Of a stretch of 64,000 bases of DNA, positions 48,055-62,300 are shown piece by piece. This stretch comes from Paraphysomonas bandaiensis (taxonomy: Eukaryota; Chrysophyceae), in NCBI GenBank assembly GCA_965644295.1, contig CBFFRP010000309.1, forward strand, positions 62,001 to 126,000, given 5' to 3'. Below the pieces are notes generated by a model. The model saw only the letters and a program-made list of their open reading frames with translations, was not told the DNA's origin and ran no database searches. The stretch's first letter is position 1. Each line of letters begins with the position of its first letter. Position numbers and translations under genes: made by a program.

Positions 48055-48183
48055 ACATGTACACAGGGTACAGGGGTATGCACATATGTTATATCAATCT
48101 GCAGAACTATCAATCGCATCCACCTCATCTCCATCACACACATATCAACCAAACCTCACCTCTCTATCATATCATATAACCCC

Positions 48184-51100
48184 ATGGTCTCATCCTTCTA
48201 TCATCGATCACTCGACACTACATCAAATAATTCCAATGGTGAAACTGAAAAAGTGAAGTTCGCTTTCTATGTCAGTACGGTCATATTTATCATACTTCTT
48301 CTCACTTTCGAACTGATTCGTCATATTAAACAAATTTTTCTCAAAAGAATTACAAGAAAATTCCAAGTATGTTCTATTTGAACTTCATTAACATTTTCAT
48401 TTTACTTTTAACCAATCAGAAATCGAAACGTGTTCCACCTGTCCCTCCAAGATATTTCTTTGGATGGATTGTAGAGATTATGAAGGTCTCGGAGAGTGAC
48501 TTCTTATATATGGTGGGGTTAGATGGGTATGTATTTCTCAGATTCATTAAACTGTGTTTAAAGTAAGTTATGTATGAGTTGTTTCATAGATGTATTAGAT
48601 TTGTATATGGGAATGTAGGATATCATGTTTCTTTACACTATGGGGGCTACTGATACTCCTTCCTGTGTATGTATCGTCCAGTGGAGATCAACATGGATGG
48701 AGTAAATATACGTTAGCTAATGCAATGAATGAAGAAGATTCACATCGTTTATGGTTGCCAGCTGTGTTCAGTTATGTGTTTTCTGGATACGTTTGCCGTT
48801 TGTTTTATCTCGAGTATCAGTTATTTGTTAAGATGCGGTTGGAGTATCTAATCAGAGGTGATCCGGACACTCACCCACAGACATATTATACTCTTATGGT
48901 AGAAGATATTCCACGCAGTCTTCGCTCCGGTCCTACTCTTCGAACTTTTTTTGACACGCTCTTTCCAGGTGTGAATCTCTTATGTCGATGCAGTTGTCAA
49001 ATATAATTCAATTTATACAGACAGCGTACACTCAGTGAGTTTGTCGCTCAAGTTGCATCGACTCGAAGCTCTAGTAGATCGGCGACGCAAGGTGCGTGCA
49101 AGACTTCTACCCTGCTTATAGCTTCATTCTAATTACTCTGTAGACTCGCAATACAGTGGAGGTAACAGTGGCTCGTCAGCACGCTAAAGGTAAACCCTGT
49201 ACACTCTGGGTTCCTTCCAATTTCTATGAGGATACGAAGACCGCTTTATACAAGATGACAGAAGAATGTGGAGAGGGAGTTGAGGAAAAAGGAGTTGCTA
49301 CTGTTATTACACCGGATGACATCCCCATTGTTGCAAGGCGATGTGGGTTTATACAAGTACATGCTGTACCGCACTATATGTACGTGCTGCAGTTACTGAA
49401 CCAGACCGTTAGGACGCTTCAGATAGCCTATATTACTCGCACGAATGAACTGAATGCGATAGAGGAACAGAGTCTTCAAGATAATCCCGATTCTATGGCG
49501 AGTCATGTACTCCAATACCTAGTAGATGAGGGCCCGCACCAGTCGCCACTTATGCAAAGGCATGGGGGTGATGCGCGCATTCTACCAACATTGAAGCTAT
49601 CGGTGATGAGTCGCCGTCGGAGCGAAAGTGCTGATTCTGATGGTGGCCACGCAGCTGTGCAGTTGGCAGATAGAGTTCGTAGCAAGAGCGTTACTCGACA
49701 GGAGTCAGAGTACAGTGTGGAAGATGGAGCACCATTAGTTGCCCCTGGAACTCTATCGTCATCGGATAACATTGCAGTCCATGCAGATAAATCAACAGAA
49801 GACGACGACAGGGGTGCGGTAGCTCTCTGGGCGGAGTCGTTCCTGGCAGACTCATATGAGATAACTCGCAAGACTTTTGCTGCTGAAACGGAGAGAACAG
49901 CTGCATTAGCTAGACAGGGAGCTCTGGAAGCTCGTCGACAGCTGGCATTCCTTACTGGAAATGACTATTTCAACATATCTTCAACAGCTTTTGTGACGTT
50001 CACAAGCCGCGTGTCCGCCGGAGTAGCCCATCAAATGCTGCTTTCACATGAAAATCATCAGATGCAAGTTAATCCAGCACCATCGTTCACAGATATTATC
50101 TGGAAGAATGTGTACATCAAACGCGCCGAAACAAAGAAGCGGACGAGAATAGCGGGGTAAGTGTGCCTGATATTGTGTTGAGTGCATCTAATAAACCAAT
50201 GACTAGCGCACTGTTTGTCTTGGGTGCCATTTTCTGGTCATTTGTTGTCACTGGAATTCGCCGAATATTTAATCTACAGACGTTTGATAAAAAGCATGAA
50301 AGTTTTCTTGTGTCCTATGAAGGTACCATGATATACACTTTATTCAACGACTATATGGCAGTTGCGATTCTGTTGTGTCTTCTTGCTGTTCTACCACTCA
50401 TATTTGATTTTGTCGCTCGGCAATACGAGAGACTGCGAACTGAGAATGATATCCAGAAGTCTATAATGGGTCGTTATTACTATTATATGCTCGCTAATGT
50501 GTACATTAATGTCACTGCGGACACGATATTTCGCAGCATGGAGACCCTCGTACGAAATCCGGGAGATATATTAGAAATTCTTGGAGAGTCGCTGCCTAAT
50601 GTGTCTGCATTCTTTGCAAGCATGATTATTCTCTATACTTTTGTTGGATTGATGGTTGAATTCATTCGTGCTTGGCCTATGGTGTGTTTCTACTCTGTTA
50701 CAATGTTCACTGACAAACGGAAGTGTACCCGACGCCAGTTGCGTACTGGAGCGTTTGCTGCTGCTCGTATGCTCTATGGATGGATCTACCCTTGCCTGTT
50801 GATGGTTTTCATGATCATCATGATATACTCTTGTATTGCCCCAATGATATGTCTTCTCGCTGTTGTATACTTTGCGTTTGCATATTTGATGTACAAGTAC
50901 CAGCTGCTCTATGTATATGTGAACGAATACCAGTCAGGAGGGCACATGTGGTACTCTGTTTTCGATATGTCTATGATGGCATTACTGTGTGGAAATGTCA
51001 CTTTACTTGGCTATCTTGTGTCTAAGAAAGAACTAATTCGAGCCCCCTTCTATATTGTCGCCCCTCTGCCTGCATTGATCACCTTATTCTGGCGCCGTTG

Positions 51101-51598
51101 TAATGAAAGATTTTACGGGCCATCAGTGATGAGTTTTAATGAGTATAGCAATAACAGGAAGTGCTAATTGTGTTTTAGAATTTGTCATTGCAGCACGCTG
51201 GCATAATAGACAAACATTATCGCGATTGTGCTGCGCGGATGAGATCAACTCCTGTGGACTCTTTCAATGAGCGGGCATATCACCAACCCTCATTAACCGA
51301 GCCTTATCTTGCTCCGGAACCGTATCGACTTCGTTCGGCTGCGGTTGGAGCAATTAATACATCAGGCCATGGTGGTGCGACATACAACACACTTCATACC
51401 CAGAATGATAGTATCACGAACGGCACTCCACTAACAAGTGAACGACGACAAAGAAATAGCATTAATCTGGATACCATTAGTGAAAGTGTAGCTCGCGAGG
51501 CTTCTGATGATGATATTGATCAGGAGGAAGCCGACAATGATGTCAACGATATTTTAGAAGGACTTACAGACACTAATATTGTAAGTGGTGTAGTGTAA
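48184..51598 (+). CDS. OSCA/TMEM63 (CSC1, DUF221) mechanosensitive channel-type protein
   Basis: Seven exons: 48184-48366, 48420-48562, 48619-48968, 49021-49091, 49144-50156, 50207-51125 and 51194-51598; introns of 50-68 nt; phases join; 1,027 residues. OSCA/TMEM63 proteins form Ca2+-permeable channels gated by membrane tension. An N-terminal segment FAFYVSTVIFIILLLTFEL precedes PPRYFFGWIVEIMKVSESDFLYMVGLDGYVFLRF, the CSC1 late-exocytosis block (PP..P..FGW...). Then come TM segments, the cytosolic domain with the MVEDIPRSLR motif, and the DUF221 pore block beginning ALFVLGAIFWSFVVTGIRRIF and running through several helices. The exon 5 cytosolic loop has a ~120-residue Ser-rich acidic insertion, and the C-terminal ~130 residues are polar. 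Last intron is less certain. Start ATG follows a microsatellite. Confidence 0.88.
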
Positions 51599-51841
51599 TA
51601 TTTTTAGTGGCGATTTGATTACCAAGATATTGCGTTGTGATTTTTTTCAAATGAATCTTCCATATTAGTAAATGGGGAGAAACTTGTGGGCTAATGAAAT
51701 CTATATTTTTTTGGTTTGTGGCGAAAAGTCATCCTTAGCTAACTAATTCTACGAACAAATATTTGTAAAGTCCATACATGATTACAAAAAGCCCCGCATA
51801 TTCTGGGGAAGGAGGCATGTCGCGCCAGGTTCTCATAGGAC

Positions 51842-51886
51842 ACACACAGGGCTCATACACACAGGGCTCATACACACAGGGCTCAT
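51842..51886. repeat. 15-bp tandem repeat, three copies
   Basis: Three exact copies of ACACACAGGGCTCAT at 51842-51856, 51857-51871 and 51872-51886. Confidence 0.97.
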
Positions 51887-51929
51887 GAGTGGTCAGGAAA
51901 GGCCCAGCGAATAGTTTGTCACGGAAAGA

Positions 51930-52525
51930 CTACATACATGGCTGTGCTAGATTATCCGCAAATATATTTATTCCTGATAAGTTGTTACCATACATAAACA
52001 GTTGTTGCAAACGCGTGGTTGACGCAACTTTTATTGTAGCAGAGCTCGTAGGTTTCAGTATACATAATTTCAACTAAGTACATGTGAAGGTAGATCAGAA
52101 TACAAACTCTCAAAAATCGTGGTCAGCTTCACAGAGTCAACCCAAATCTCACCCATCCAATTATCCTACTCACACGTCAGAGACAGAATCATCATACCAA
52201 ATCTATCCCCAACTACTACTACATATACTACATACATGGCTGTGCTAGATTATCCGCAAATATATTTATTCCTGATAAGTTGTTACCATACATAAACAGT
52301 TGTTGCAAACGCGTGGTTGACGCAACTTTTATTGTAGCAGAGCTCGTAGGTTTCAGTATACATAATTTCAACTAAGTACATGTGAAGGTAGATCAGAATA
52401 CAAACTCTCAAAAATCGTGGTCAGCTTCACAGAGTCAACCCAAATCTCACCCATCCAATTATCCTACTCACACGTCAGAGACAGAATCATCATACCAAAT
52501 CTATCCCCAACTACTACTACATATA
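51930..52525. repeat. 298-bp tandem duplication, two copies
   Basis: 51930-52227 and 52228-52525 are adjacent direct copies; I found no difference by eye. Neither has recognised coding content. The junction falls in a TAC-rich stretch. Confidence 0.95.
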
Positions 52526-52974
52526 GCTGCAATTCCTAGACATACATTCCCCAAGACCAACCCAGCTCACAGATATTCCGTCGACACCTCGATCTACAAA
52601 CCTACATCATGCACCCAAAAAGACAGAAGTTCTTCCAAAAAGATGACCCTTGGTTAAGTTTTATATTCGGAATGGTTGCACCATGGTGCTTGTAGCATTT
52701 CCGGGGCAATATACGTTTGCACATATCACACTTTTGCTGACAAGTCTTGTTAGTCAGATGAAAGCATGCTTCTCATAGGATCTTCCTAATTGACGATTGT
52801 AAAACACTGAAAAACATAGATATTCATCAGATGTGTAGCTCAAACAATAATGGGACAATAAATACCTCAAAGTTAATATCCTGCTGGGAAGTGTGGTCGG
52901 AAAGGCATACCATATTTAATGACCTGTTTGTGGAAAAGCACACCATATTATAACAGTGGCGTAACAAAGATCTA

Positions 52975-53060
52975 TCTAAACGGGTACTTTGTTGAAATAA
53001 TATTTACTAAACCTAGCTCAACAACAATAAAAGTTGCACCAACCACGCGTTTGATACAAC
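52975..53060. repeat. inverted diverged copy of part of the 298-bp unit
   Basis: The minus strand of this segment resembles 52290-52375: shared cores AAACGCGTGGTTG, GCAACTTTTATTGT, GAGCT, TAGGTTT and TTTCAAC in order, with gaps. This makes the 298-bp unit one end of a larger inverted arrangement. Confidence 0.65.
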
Positions 53061-53380
53061 AATAGAGTAAGCACAATAGGAGTTGCATTGTCCGCGGTAG
53101 CCAAAGAATATAGTATGGTATCCATCAGAGAACGTAGATGTGGCTCTCAAAAAATTCTAAAAACCATCCAGGGTTTTACAACTACAGACTAATTATAACC
53201 ATTGCAGAAGCAATATACTTCCTATCATTGGACATACCTTCGACATTAGTATACCACTTACTTATGAATACGATAAAATATAGGCTGCATTCGTTTCTGA
53301 TACAGCCGTCTGCGGAATGAAATCTATTCACCTAACACATATCACACACGCAGTGCAAACTTCACAGTCGTTCCAAGTTT

Positions 53381-56300
53381 TCAGGAATCCGCCCAACCTT
53401 CAGCATTATGAAGTCTAACATCGGCGTCCATATTTGGTGAATTATGTATTGCGTAGATTAATTTCTTGCGCAAAACTTCCTTTGACGAGTAAGCCGGCAG
53501 ACCAAGAGAAAAGAAACACGTCTGTGCATGTGGGAGGTAGTCATCGGGGTGGCTCTCGGCTTCGCCATGAACTGCTTGGAGCTTGAAGTTCATAAGGAGA
53601 TCCTGTGCTGACGCCGGCATTCGAGATCGAGCCCATACGAATCGAAGGAAGAGAGTACGCTCGTCATCTGTCATTTCCTCCAACACAGCCCAGAAATTCT
53701 TCACCAATTCGGACTCAGGGTTAATGTCTTCATACTCAGTGCACTGCTGAAGCAATTTAATATCCACGACATTACTACCACATATTAGCTGCTCAAGTTC
53801 TGTCGGCGTGAACATTGGAAACAACTCTGCAGGGATAACTGATGCTAGACCCTCTCGAAATGAGCGATACATAGCGTAACTTTCTCGTAGGCGGTACTTC
53901 TCCACAAGACGAATGTAGTCCCTCCAATTACCCAAGTTTACCGGAATATCCTCACCCCCTGGAACAAGAGGCAACTTCGTCCCATCAGCAAACGTGACAC
54001 TGAAGAATAAATCTGCCCACTCCTTGGGAACATATGCAGAATTCTGTGCTATATTGGGGTCTTGTTCCAGCGTTAGGCCAAGCTTCTCGACATCAGATAG
54101 ACTGTTTGCAGCGAGTGTATCAACCGTTTCCAAGTGAGGTCGAGCTACGGCCAAGCGCACCAGCGGGCGCCAAAGAAGGCTCGATAAGTCAAGCCCCATA
54201 TTCATGTTGTGTCTCAGAGCTGTACCAGATAACTTACCGAAAAACTGCATCAACTCTTGCGAGAGTGGGGAAGTCGGGGATGAACTTAGAAGGAACTTGT
54301 CTTGATTGGGTCCCACAGCACTGGTACGATTGGGACACGGAACAAGCAACGGAAGCAAGCAGCGATCGCCAGTTTTACGACCCACGACAACACTGTCGCA
54401 TTGCACTTCATCAACTACCTGTTCGAACACCGCTCTATAAGGACCCCCGTAATCCTAGACAACGATATTTACTACATAAAAACAATACTTCACATACGTA
54501 CATTAACTCCTTCGCCAAGAAACTTTACTTTGAACGCTCTTTTCTGCCCACCATGGCCTTTACCCAAGTACGACCTCCTAAACGACGATGCGGGCCAAAG
54601 ACGCATTTCTCGGTGCAGTTGTCCGAATACCGACTGACGTAACCTTTCTGATGAGTTTGAAATTGAGCCCAGTCGGGCTTGAGTGGCTTTCACCCTGTTC
54701 ACCCGAATAACCTTGATCTCTCGTGGATCCTCGTACTCATCCTGGTGAAGAGGGGTGGACGTGGTAGTTGCTTCGATTATGTTTTCCCAAAACAAACGCT
54801 TCGTCTGAGTGAAGAGCACTCTTCGTTTAGATCTCAGTCGGCGTGCACAGCATGGGGGGCTCCACAGAGTCCGTGGGTCGAGAGAAAGCTGGTTGTAATT
54901 ATCTCCGAGAAAATTCATATCATTGTCCAGCTTCTGTATTTCACTGGTATCACTACCAGAACGAGCATATAATGTGCTCGTTGCTGGGATATCTGTATTG
55001 ATAATATCAATGCTATTACTGGAACAACCAAACACATCCTGGCGCCATTTCTCCTCGGGAAGAGTGAGCTCCAAGTATGGTAAGGCATAGCCCAGTATCA
55101 CATTAGCACTACGAATAACTGATGATCGTGCAATAATTCTATCCGTACTGATAGACCTAAGCGGGGACGTATCATCCAACTGGTGAAGTGCATCCACAAC
55201 CTGTTGACAACTGATGTTGAAGGGTGACTGGCCCGCTTTAGACGATACTCTTGAGAGCATATCAGTTAAAAGCATATCTGACTCTACCGGCCAGTTGTTA
55301 ATCCCATCCACAGTGGTTGAGAGTTCTAAGAAATCTTCGAAAGTTCCTCCAGTGTCCTTATGATAACTTTCCGCCAGAATTTCCCCAGGCGACAGTAATT
55401 TCTCATATCCTAGCGCGGCCACACTGCTACACCATTGACTCATGGCTTCTGCGGTGGTGGCAACGTCTTTCCACACCACCCGCTCGGGTCTATTCATCGT
55501 CCGTGCTGCATCTACGACGAGCTGTATGGAGTTCGAAACAATATCTTGAGGCTCGTTCGTTACTCTATTAACCATGAACTCTTCGTTTCCACCACGGATC
55601 CTTTCGCTGATCCATCCAAAAGCTCCTTCATAATAAACAAGAAAGCGAGCAATATTCGAGGAGTTAATCCTTCTTTCAAGAGCATAGACTACTGCCCCAG
55701 TATCGACTGTAGCTGTTACATCAGATGCATCAATTTCCAAACCGCCCCTCATCACTGCCCCACCCTCATACACGATACGCAGTCGACCACCGTGGAACGC
55801 TGGAATACGGGCCAGTTCAATGTTTACCACCGTTTCTGGAAGTAACTTTACAATATTCCCTCTTCGCACGAGGTGAAGATCGCTCATATCGTGTGCAGCA
55901 AAGAACCAAGCCAGTCCTGCACCTTCAACCATTGCACCTTCGCCGCTCTGTGCATCAAGGCGATACCATAGCTGACCATGATACGAACCTAGAATAACAG
56001 CTTCCTCCTTTGTCTCTAGCGTCCTGCCACTAGATCGAGTAAATACAACACGGTCGCCATGAAACAACGCCGTCGACAGACCCAAGCGAATGGACGCATC
56101 CACACATGCACGAGGGCTGATATCAAGCCCAACCATCAAATTTAGCGCTTTACACCTTGTTCGAACCTTCATAAAGCGATTCGAATTCCACCGCAACCAG
56201 TCTCTCCACGCCTCCCGATAGGTCCACATGTCTTTCTCCTGAGGCTTGGATGAGGGTCTCTCCTCGCTCCACGAGCTCAGCAAATTCCACGCACGACTCA

Positions 56301-59300
56301 CATTTCTAAATTCATTATGCATGGTGATATTTCCTGTGCTTGATACCCAACGAGGAGTGATGGTCACTCTGTCACCTGACCTTTTGAAGCCAACAACAGG
56401 ATAGAGTGTCTTCGGCTGAACCTTGAAAGAACTACCAGCATTGAGACCATCAAATGCTTCTCCGAGATCAGTCAGCGAGTGTTCACCATATTTCATTGCG
56501 TCGAGAAAGAAAGATAGACGACCTCTGTTCATGTCCAACAGGACACCCACAGTATCTCCTGTTTGAAACAAATCGCCATACACTTTCTCTCCCGTGCTGG
56601 CGGAAGTGTGACGGTATGACGACCTTAGGTTTACAAAACCATACCCATACCATCTGTTGAGCCTTGGAGGGGTACTACCAGGCACCTTGGGTGGTTTTTC
56701 GGCAACTCCAATAAAAATATTTCCTAAATCGCATTGCTCAATTTTGAATTCCCAGTAATGAACACCCGTGGAGAATCCAACGGAAGCGTAAGCGCAACAC
56801 TTTCCTTCTGCTCCGCTGCAAGCAGCAGCAAGTTGGTCGTGTGATATCATCACCGATGACGCATGGAACTGAGGATCAAATGTAAATAATCTCGACTGTT
56901 GAATCTTGATATCACCCGAGATATGTACAGTTTGGCCACGGAAACATGTGACAGGATAGTGAAAGTGCCCCAGCAAATGGCGTCCAAGGCTGTTTACAGT
57001 TTCTTCCGATCCAGAAAACCGTGGAAGGGACAAGTCGTATGTTGTTCCTGATTTCCAATGGCTCTCCCCGAAACGTATAGTCCAATCAGAGTTTTCAGAC
57101 CCTTTAATCAGTTTCTCTTCGGTTAAAGTCCAGTGCCCATTAGTATACATTATCCCAGTGACATAAACTATGGCACGGAAGTCCGGCCACTCCATCAGCC
57201 CATCAAATCTACCTCCAATATCCTCATCGTCAAGATTATGACGAGGTAATGATCGCAGCCGTAAAATAATTCCATACGAAGTGTCAGACGCGAAGCCAGC
57301 TTTAGCGGCACGTTTCTCAGCAGTAAGTGGACAAGGATACTGTGTCTGTATTTTATCGTTGGAATCAACAGCTACATGAATGACATCAAATACACCATCC
57401 GCTCCCCACCGCACATGTTCTGTACCGCCGTTGTTCCATTCAACAACCCTACCTGACCCTGGACCACAGTCTTCCCACTCACATACCTCAATTACAGTAC
57501 CAATGTCATGTTCCGTGGTGTCGCTTGAGTCACCACTCGTGAGCCTTTCTCCTAGCATTTGGAGAATGCTGCTACGGGGCCTACGCTCCTCACTTGAGGT
57601 ACAACCACCAGAATCTTCCGATACCTTGGATGGTGATTTCGATGATTTACCAACAAACCTGGCGACTTTGCATCCAGGTAAGAGAGCTGGAGGGATCTCT
57701 TGCTTGCTTCTGGAAAACAAGGGGGTCGCAGGAGGCTTCGTGAAAGGAGCCTCCAGTTGGTGTACGACACCAGACCATACTTCCCACCCATCATCAGACA
57801 ACAAGCTCCCACAAATAGCATCCCAGTTGAAGTCGTCGACTTCATTGCTAGTCTCTGAGACGGATAATGGGAGTGACGACTCCGACTGATCTGGAAACAG
57901 TCCCTTATCATCCGAATAATTCACACATGCCCGAGCAGTAATAGCAAGCTCAATCATGCTTTGTAAGTACTCTGAACACACAGGCTGGCTGCCCTTTTCT
58001 TGTTCCATGCGTCGAATCACGACCCGTTCAATTCTTTCCAAGGGTACCGCATTCGAAATAATAGAATTCAAATTATATCGTATATTAGGATGAAAACTGT
58101 CACCAAAATATAATTCTTGAATAATAGTGGAGAGTTGCCTCGCTCCACACGTCTTCACAGCAAGCACAGGAGATTTGAGTGTTAATGTCCATGACTCGAT
58201 CAGATTCCTAATCCAATCCACAATACATATCACCGCATCCATGTCACCGTTGAGGTCCTGTATCTCCTTCGTTAGCTGCTTCATTATTGATGAGGACAGC
58301 CACACAGCAATTACCAAGGACGGAATATGAGCTTTACTATCAATTTCAGTGGAAATAGCATCCTTGTATATAACTGGAGCTATGCCACCTTCAACTTTCC
58401 ATTCGACCGCGTATTCCCTCTTCGTTGACAGAAGAGTTTCGACATACACTTGCTGAAGCATACAGTTAATCATGGAGGAATCACCTGACTGTCGAAGGCG
58501 TGATAAAATCGCAGAAAATGCGTTTTGGACAGAAGTGAGCATTGGTGCGCCACCACACGTTAATACAGAACCCAAATTTGGGGGAGGAAGCGAATTCGGG
58601 GCGAGAATAGACATGGTTTGAAGGTATACCCTCGTTCTCAAACAAGATGCACTACTTTCACGAAGTAAAAACATAATTCTGTCCACCTCTATTGATGGGG
58701 GACAATCTTCCCCCGTTTTCAAGGCAGACATGCTCTCTGCTAATAAACTTACAATGACATCACACGAATTGTTTCGGCTTCTTGCAGTCATCAATCGTAG
58801 TATAATCAAGCGGGAATAAAGTACGCACAATTGAGTAGACATCTTCTCGAATTCATTCAGAATGGATGCCCGATGAGATGGCACCGGAGCAGATAAAATA
58901 CTAGCAGCCACATGGAGCGAATTGCGATCCATATTACTTCCTCTCGAGGAGTCCTCCGGATGGAAGTAGCGTTTGTGACTCAAAAAATCGCTCTCACCTC
59001 GCTGCTCCTCCAGACAATCTTCAAAATACATATCTAAATCTTCACCTTTGGTATTATCATCGGTGGTACTGGCACCTCGCTTAGTCGTGAAGGCAAGTAA
59101 GGATTGCAACATAAGAGTATTGGAAGCTAAACATTCCTTTACATGGTCAATAAATGCCGAGTACCCTGTTGGTGGAGTATGCTTGAAAGGTCTATATCCG
59201 AAGTTAAGTTGACACCTTTCATTTCTATTAAATGAGAAACAAGGGTATAGACCACCACAATATGAAAACCTCTCAAAAGCTACACCCATTGAAATCTCTT

Positions 59301-62300
59301 GCCCATAACCATTCAAATAAAACGACATTGTTAAGTTGTCCATATCTACAGCACAGCCAATGGTATCGCCGCGTGCCCATTTAGCACCCCATTCGGTGGA
59401 TGCCTCATTCCACAGTAGCTTTCGCCACCCATCATACGCCCACGAATGAGAACAATCTCCAACACCCTCTCCGTTTTCACATGCACCTTCATACGCTAGA
59501 TCCGCCCAGCCAAATTGCATGCATCCCGCTGTCTCCAAATACACTTCGTAGTACCATTTTCCAGATGTAACATGAAAGCCACGACACCCGACACTCGGGA
59601 ACCCAGTGCTGCTACTCCCACCGCATGACATATCTGATTTAACAGCGGCTACTCCACATATCGTTGAAAGAGGGTTGGGCCCATAATCGACAGATTCGTC
59701 TTTCTCATCCTCATTTTCTTTGCCAGTCCGTCGGTCAGAGAGCCTATCCTCATCACTTGCTGCCAACTCCTCCCCATGCGACAATATCCAAGTTAGGGCC
59801 GCATCGACATCATTGTGATTCGCCTCGAGGGCACGCATACACCAGCTCGGAGGGAAACCCATATCCATAAGCTGTTGCCTACGTGACCCTTCTGACCCAC
59901 TGAAGACTCTTCTGCCGCCACTTGCAAGGCGAGCCACAATACCGAGGGCATTGGATCGTGGACTCTGATATCGATTACCTCCCATCCCCCCACTTCCAGC
60001 ACGTGCAGAGCTCGCTGCGCTGGCATACGCTGCTTCCTCAGCAACAATTTGATTCATTTCCGAACCATGCTCGAAGCATAAGTTTATCGCCATCTCTACG
60101 TTGTAACGACATCTTCTAAGCGCCACTTCACACCACTCTTTAGGAAATCCCATCTCCATCATTTGATCCCTAGCACGTGCAGCATCTGCACTTGATGGCG
60201 TAGAGAGCATCGATGCAAGCATGCTCGCAGACATCACGTCTCTCGAAGACCTACCCGAAGTACTCTCAGTCGAAGATGACCTCGCTGCGCGCAATCGGGA
60301 TCGTAATTGCTGCAATGTAGATTCCGATTCATCATCACCTTTATCTTCATCACTTGCGACGTCAGGTGCAGAATATGCCTCCCACAAAACAGCCCAGCGT
60401 TCCTCCATTGCCTCTATTTCACTCAGCCCGCCAATTGTGGTTTCAGAAACTGCATAAGCCAAAATTTCTCGCAATATCTGGTGGTTATCAGAACATAGAG
60501 ACATCACAGAAGTATTAAACTGCAGCCACTCAGCAATGGCTCGAAACGATACGGTGCTGGTGTAAAACTGAAGTGCATTAATATCAGATATCCCATCACC
60601 AACGTCGACCTCCTCCATCGGTTCATCTTGCTTGCAGTCGTCACTTTTGCTCTTAAGGTGACTCAGCATTTGACGTTGCATTGAGTGAGCTCCATAGTCA
60701 ATGAGATCTTCGGAGACATCATTGTCATCACTTTCATCATCATTGTCATCATCATCATCGGGGTCATCCAATGCCATAAACGCCCCACTGTCGACTGTGG
60801 TCTTCTTCTTAGTGTCCGGCGATCCTTTCCCTTGTGACTCTCTATCTTTGCGTCGCTGAAGACTATCTTTTACCAATGGCAAACTGTACTTTTCTAAAAA
60901 TTCTAAACACTCCAATAGGAGACTAGCATCAAAGAAATCAGGGGGAGGAGGGAAATCTGGTGCTGGAACAACATCATCGATACTCATTTTCACAGTACGG
61001 AGAGGCAAAGACCCTGAAAGTGACATCGAATACTGAGTACTATACCGCTGAACACCTTCTTTTTCTGACTTGACCATTTTCCTACTACGTTCCATAAGTA
61101 CAACTTCAACAGAATTAGAATGCACCGACTTGGACACTAACATCCCACAGCTGTGCGAAACAGCAGCCAGTCGCAAAGCAAAAGTTTCCGAAGTGCCAAC
61201 AAGGCTGAATGGTTTTAAAGTGACAGTTCCACCCACACGAAGTCGATCAATATGACCACCCAGCACACTGAACACTCCAGAGACCATCCTCAAATGAATA
61301 GTTTGGTTCCAAGATGAGCACTCCAATGCTGCTTTATCATAATCTTTACTGCGTTGCAGTGGACGCCGTAAAGTAGCTACCACAGTATCTTTCCAAGCCG
61401 GGACGTCTTCAAGTAATCGAATTAGGGAAATGCATTCTGCACTAAGCGACGTCGCTCCACCAGGTACAGAATGTAAACTCGACATGAAATTGTCGTGGTT
61501 ATGTGTTGGCGGTGTGACAGTTACGGATGCTGCCTCAAGTAGTTGCGACAGAAGTTTTTCCGCGCAGGATAGACCATTTTCCTCTTGAGATGCCAAAATT
61601 AGGTTGTCCACATCATCTTCATCTAAAGCTTCATCAGATAACACAATCTCATCACTCCTCGCAAAAAGGTCATTCATATATAGCCTGACATTTTCAGGCT
61701 TCATACTGATGAGAAGACGCCGGAGCAATCGCATTAACCTTCTCTGTACTCCCAAGTCGCCAAATCCAATCGACGCCACAAGCAGCGTCAGCCACTTTGG
61801 GGTGGACAGATATCGTTGACAGACAGCAGATTCAGACACAAAGTAAAGCAATCGCAGTATTCGATAGGCATACTTTCCACCTTCAAGTTCATCATTGCAG
61901 TCACTGTTGTTACTACATTCGGCAGTAGACACGGGTGCATACCGCTCTATGCCCAGTCCCCCACAGGTACGAACAATTAAATGCTTCATACAATTATATA
62001 GCTCAGAGTAAAGCATATCAAACAAGGCCTGAGAAAGGGTTTCTGGGCCAGATGGGTGCCGTTGGAGGTGCAAAGATGGGGGACGGTGAACACCACTACC
62101 GTCTTTACAAAAAGCAACTTGAGAAGCCAAGGTGTGAACCACCCTCAACGATAACTGTGATAGTCTCCTGTTAGCATTGACTATAATATCATGAGTCGAG
62201 CTATCGGATGAAATGTCACCATCTTTATCTGGACAAGAACTTTCGGATGTAGTAGTTTGCTGTGAAAGTAGAGAGGCTCGCGCATCGTCTAACACAGTTT

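Larger units (their letters stand above)
51599..53380. other. repeat-rich spacer
   Basis: No gene. It contains the 15-bp and 298-bp tandem repeats and an inverted relative (see separate entries). The rest is AT-rich sequence with no features seen. Confidence 0.55.

Noticed and set aside
47154-48152. 332-codon minus frame starting in the microsatellite and running into the protease copy
   Set aside because: The first part is the GTAT array; the real content is only the inverted protease fragment.
50157-50182. 26-nt intron in the OSCA/TMEM63 gene
   Set aside because: A normal 50-nt intron (50157-50206, ending ACTAG) gives the same frame and a better match to the family.
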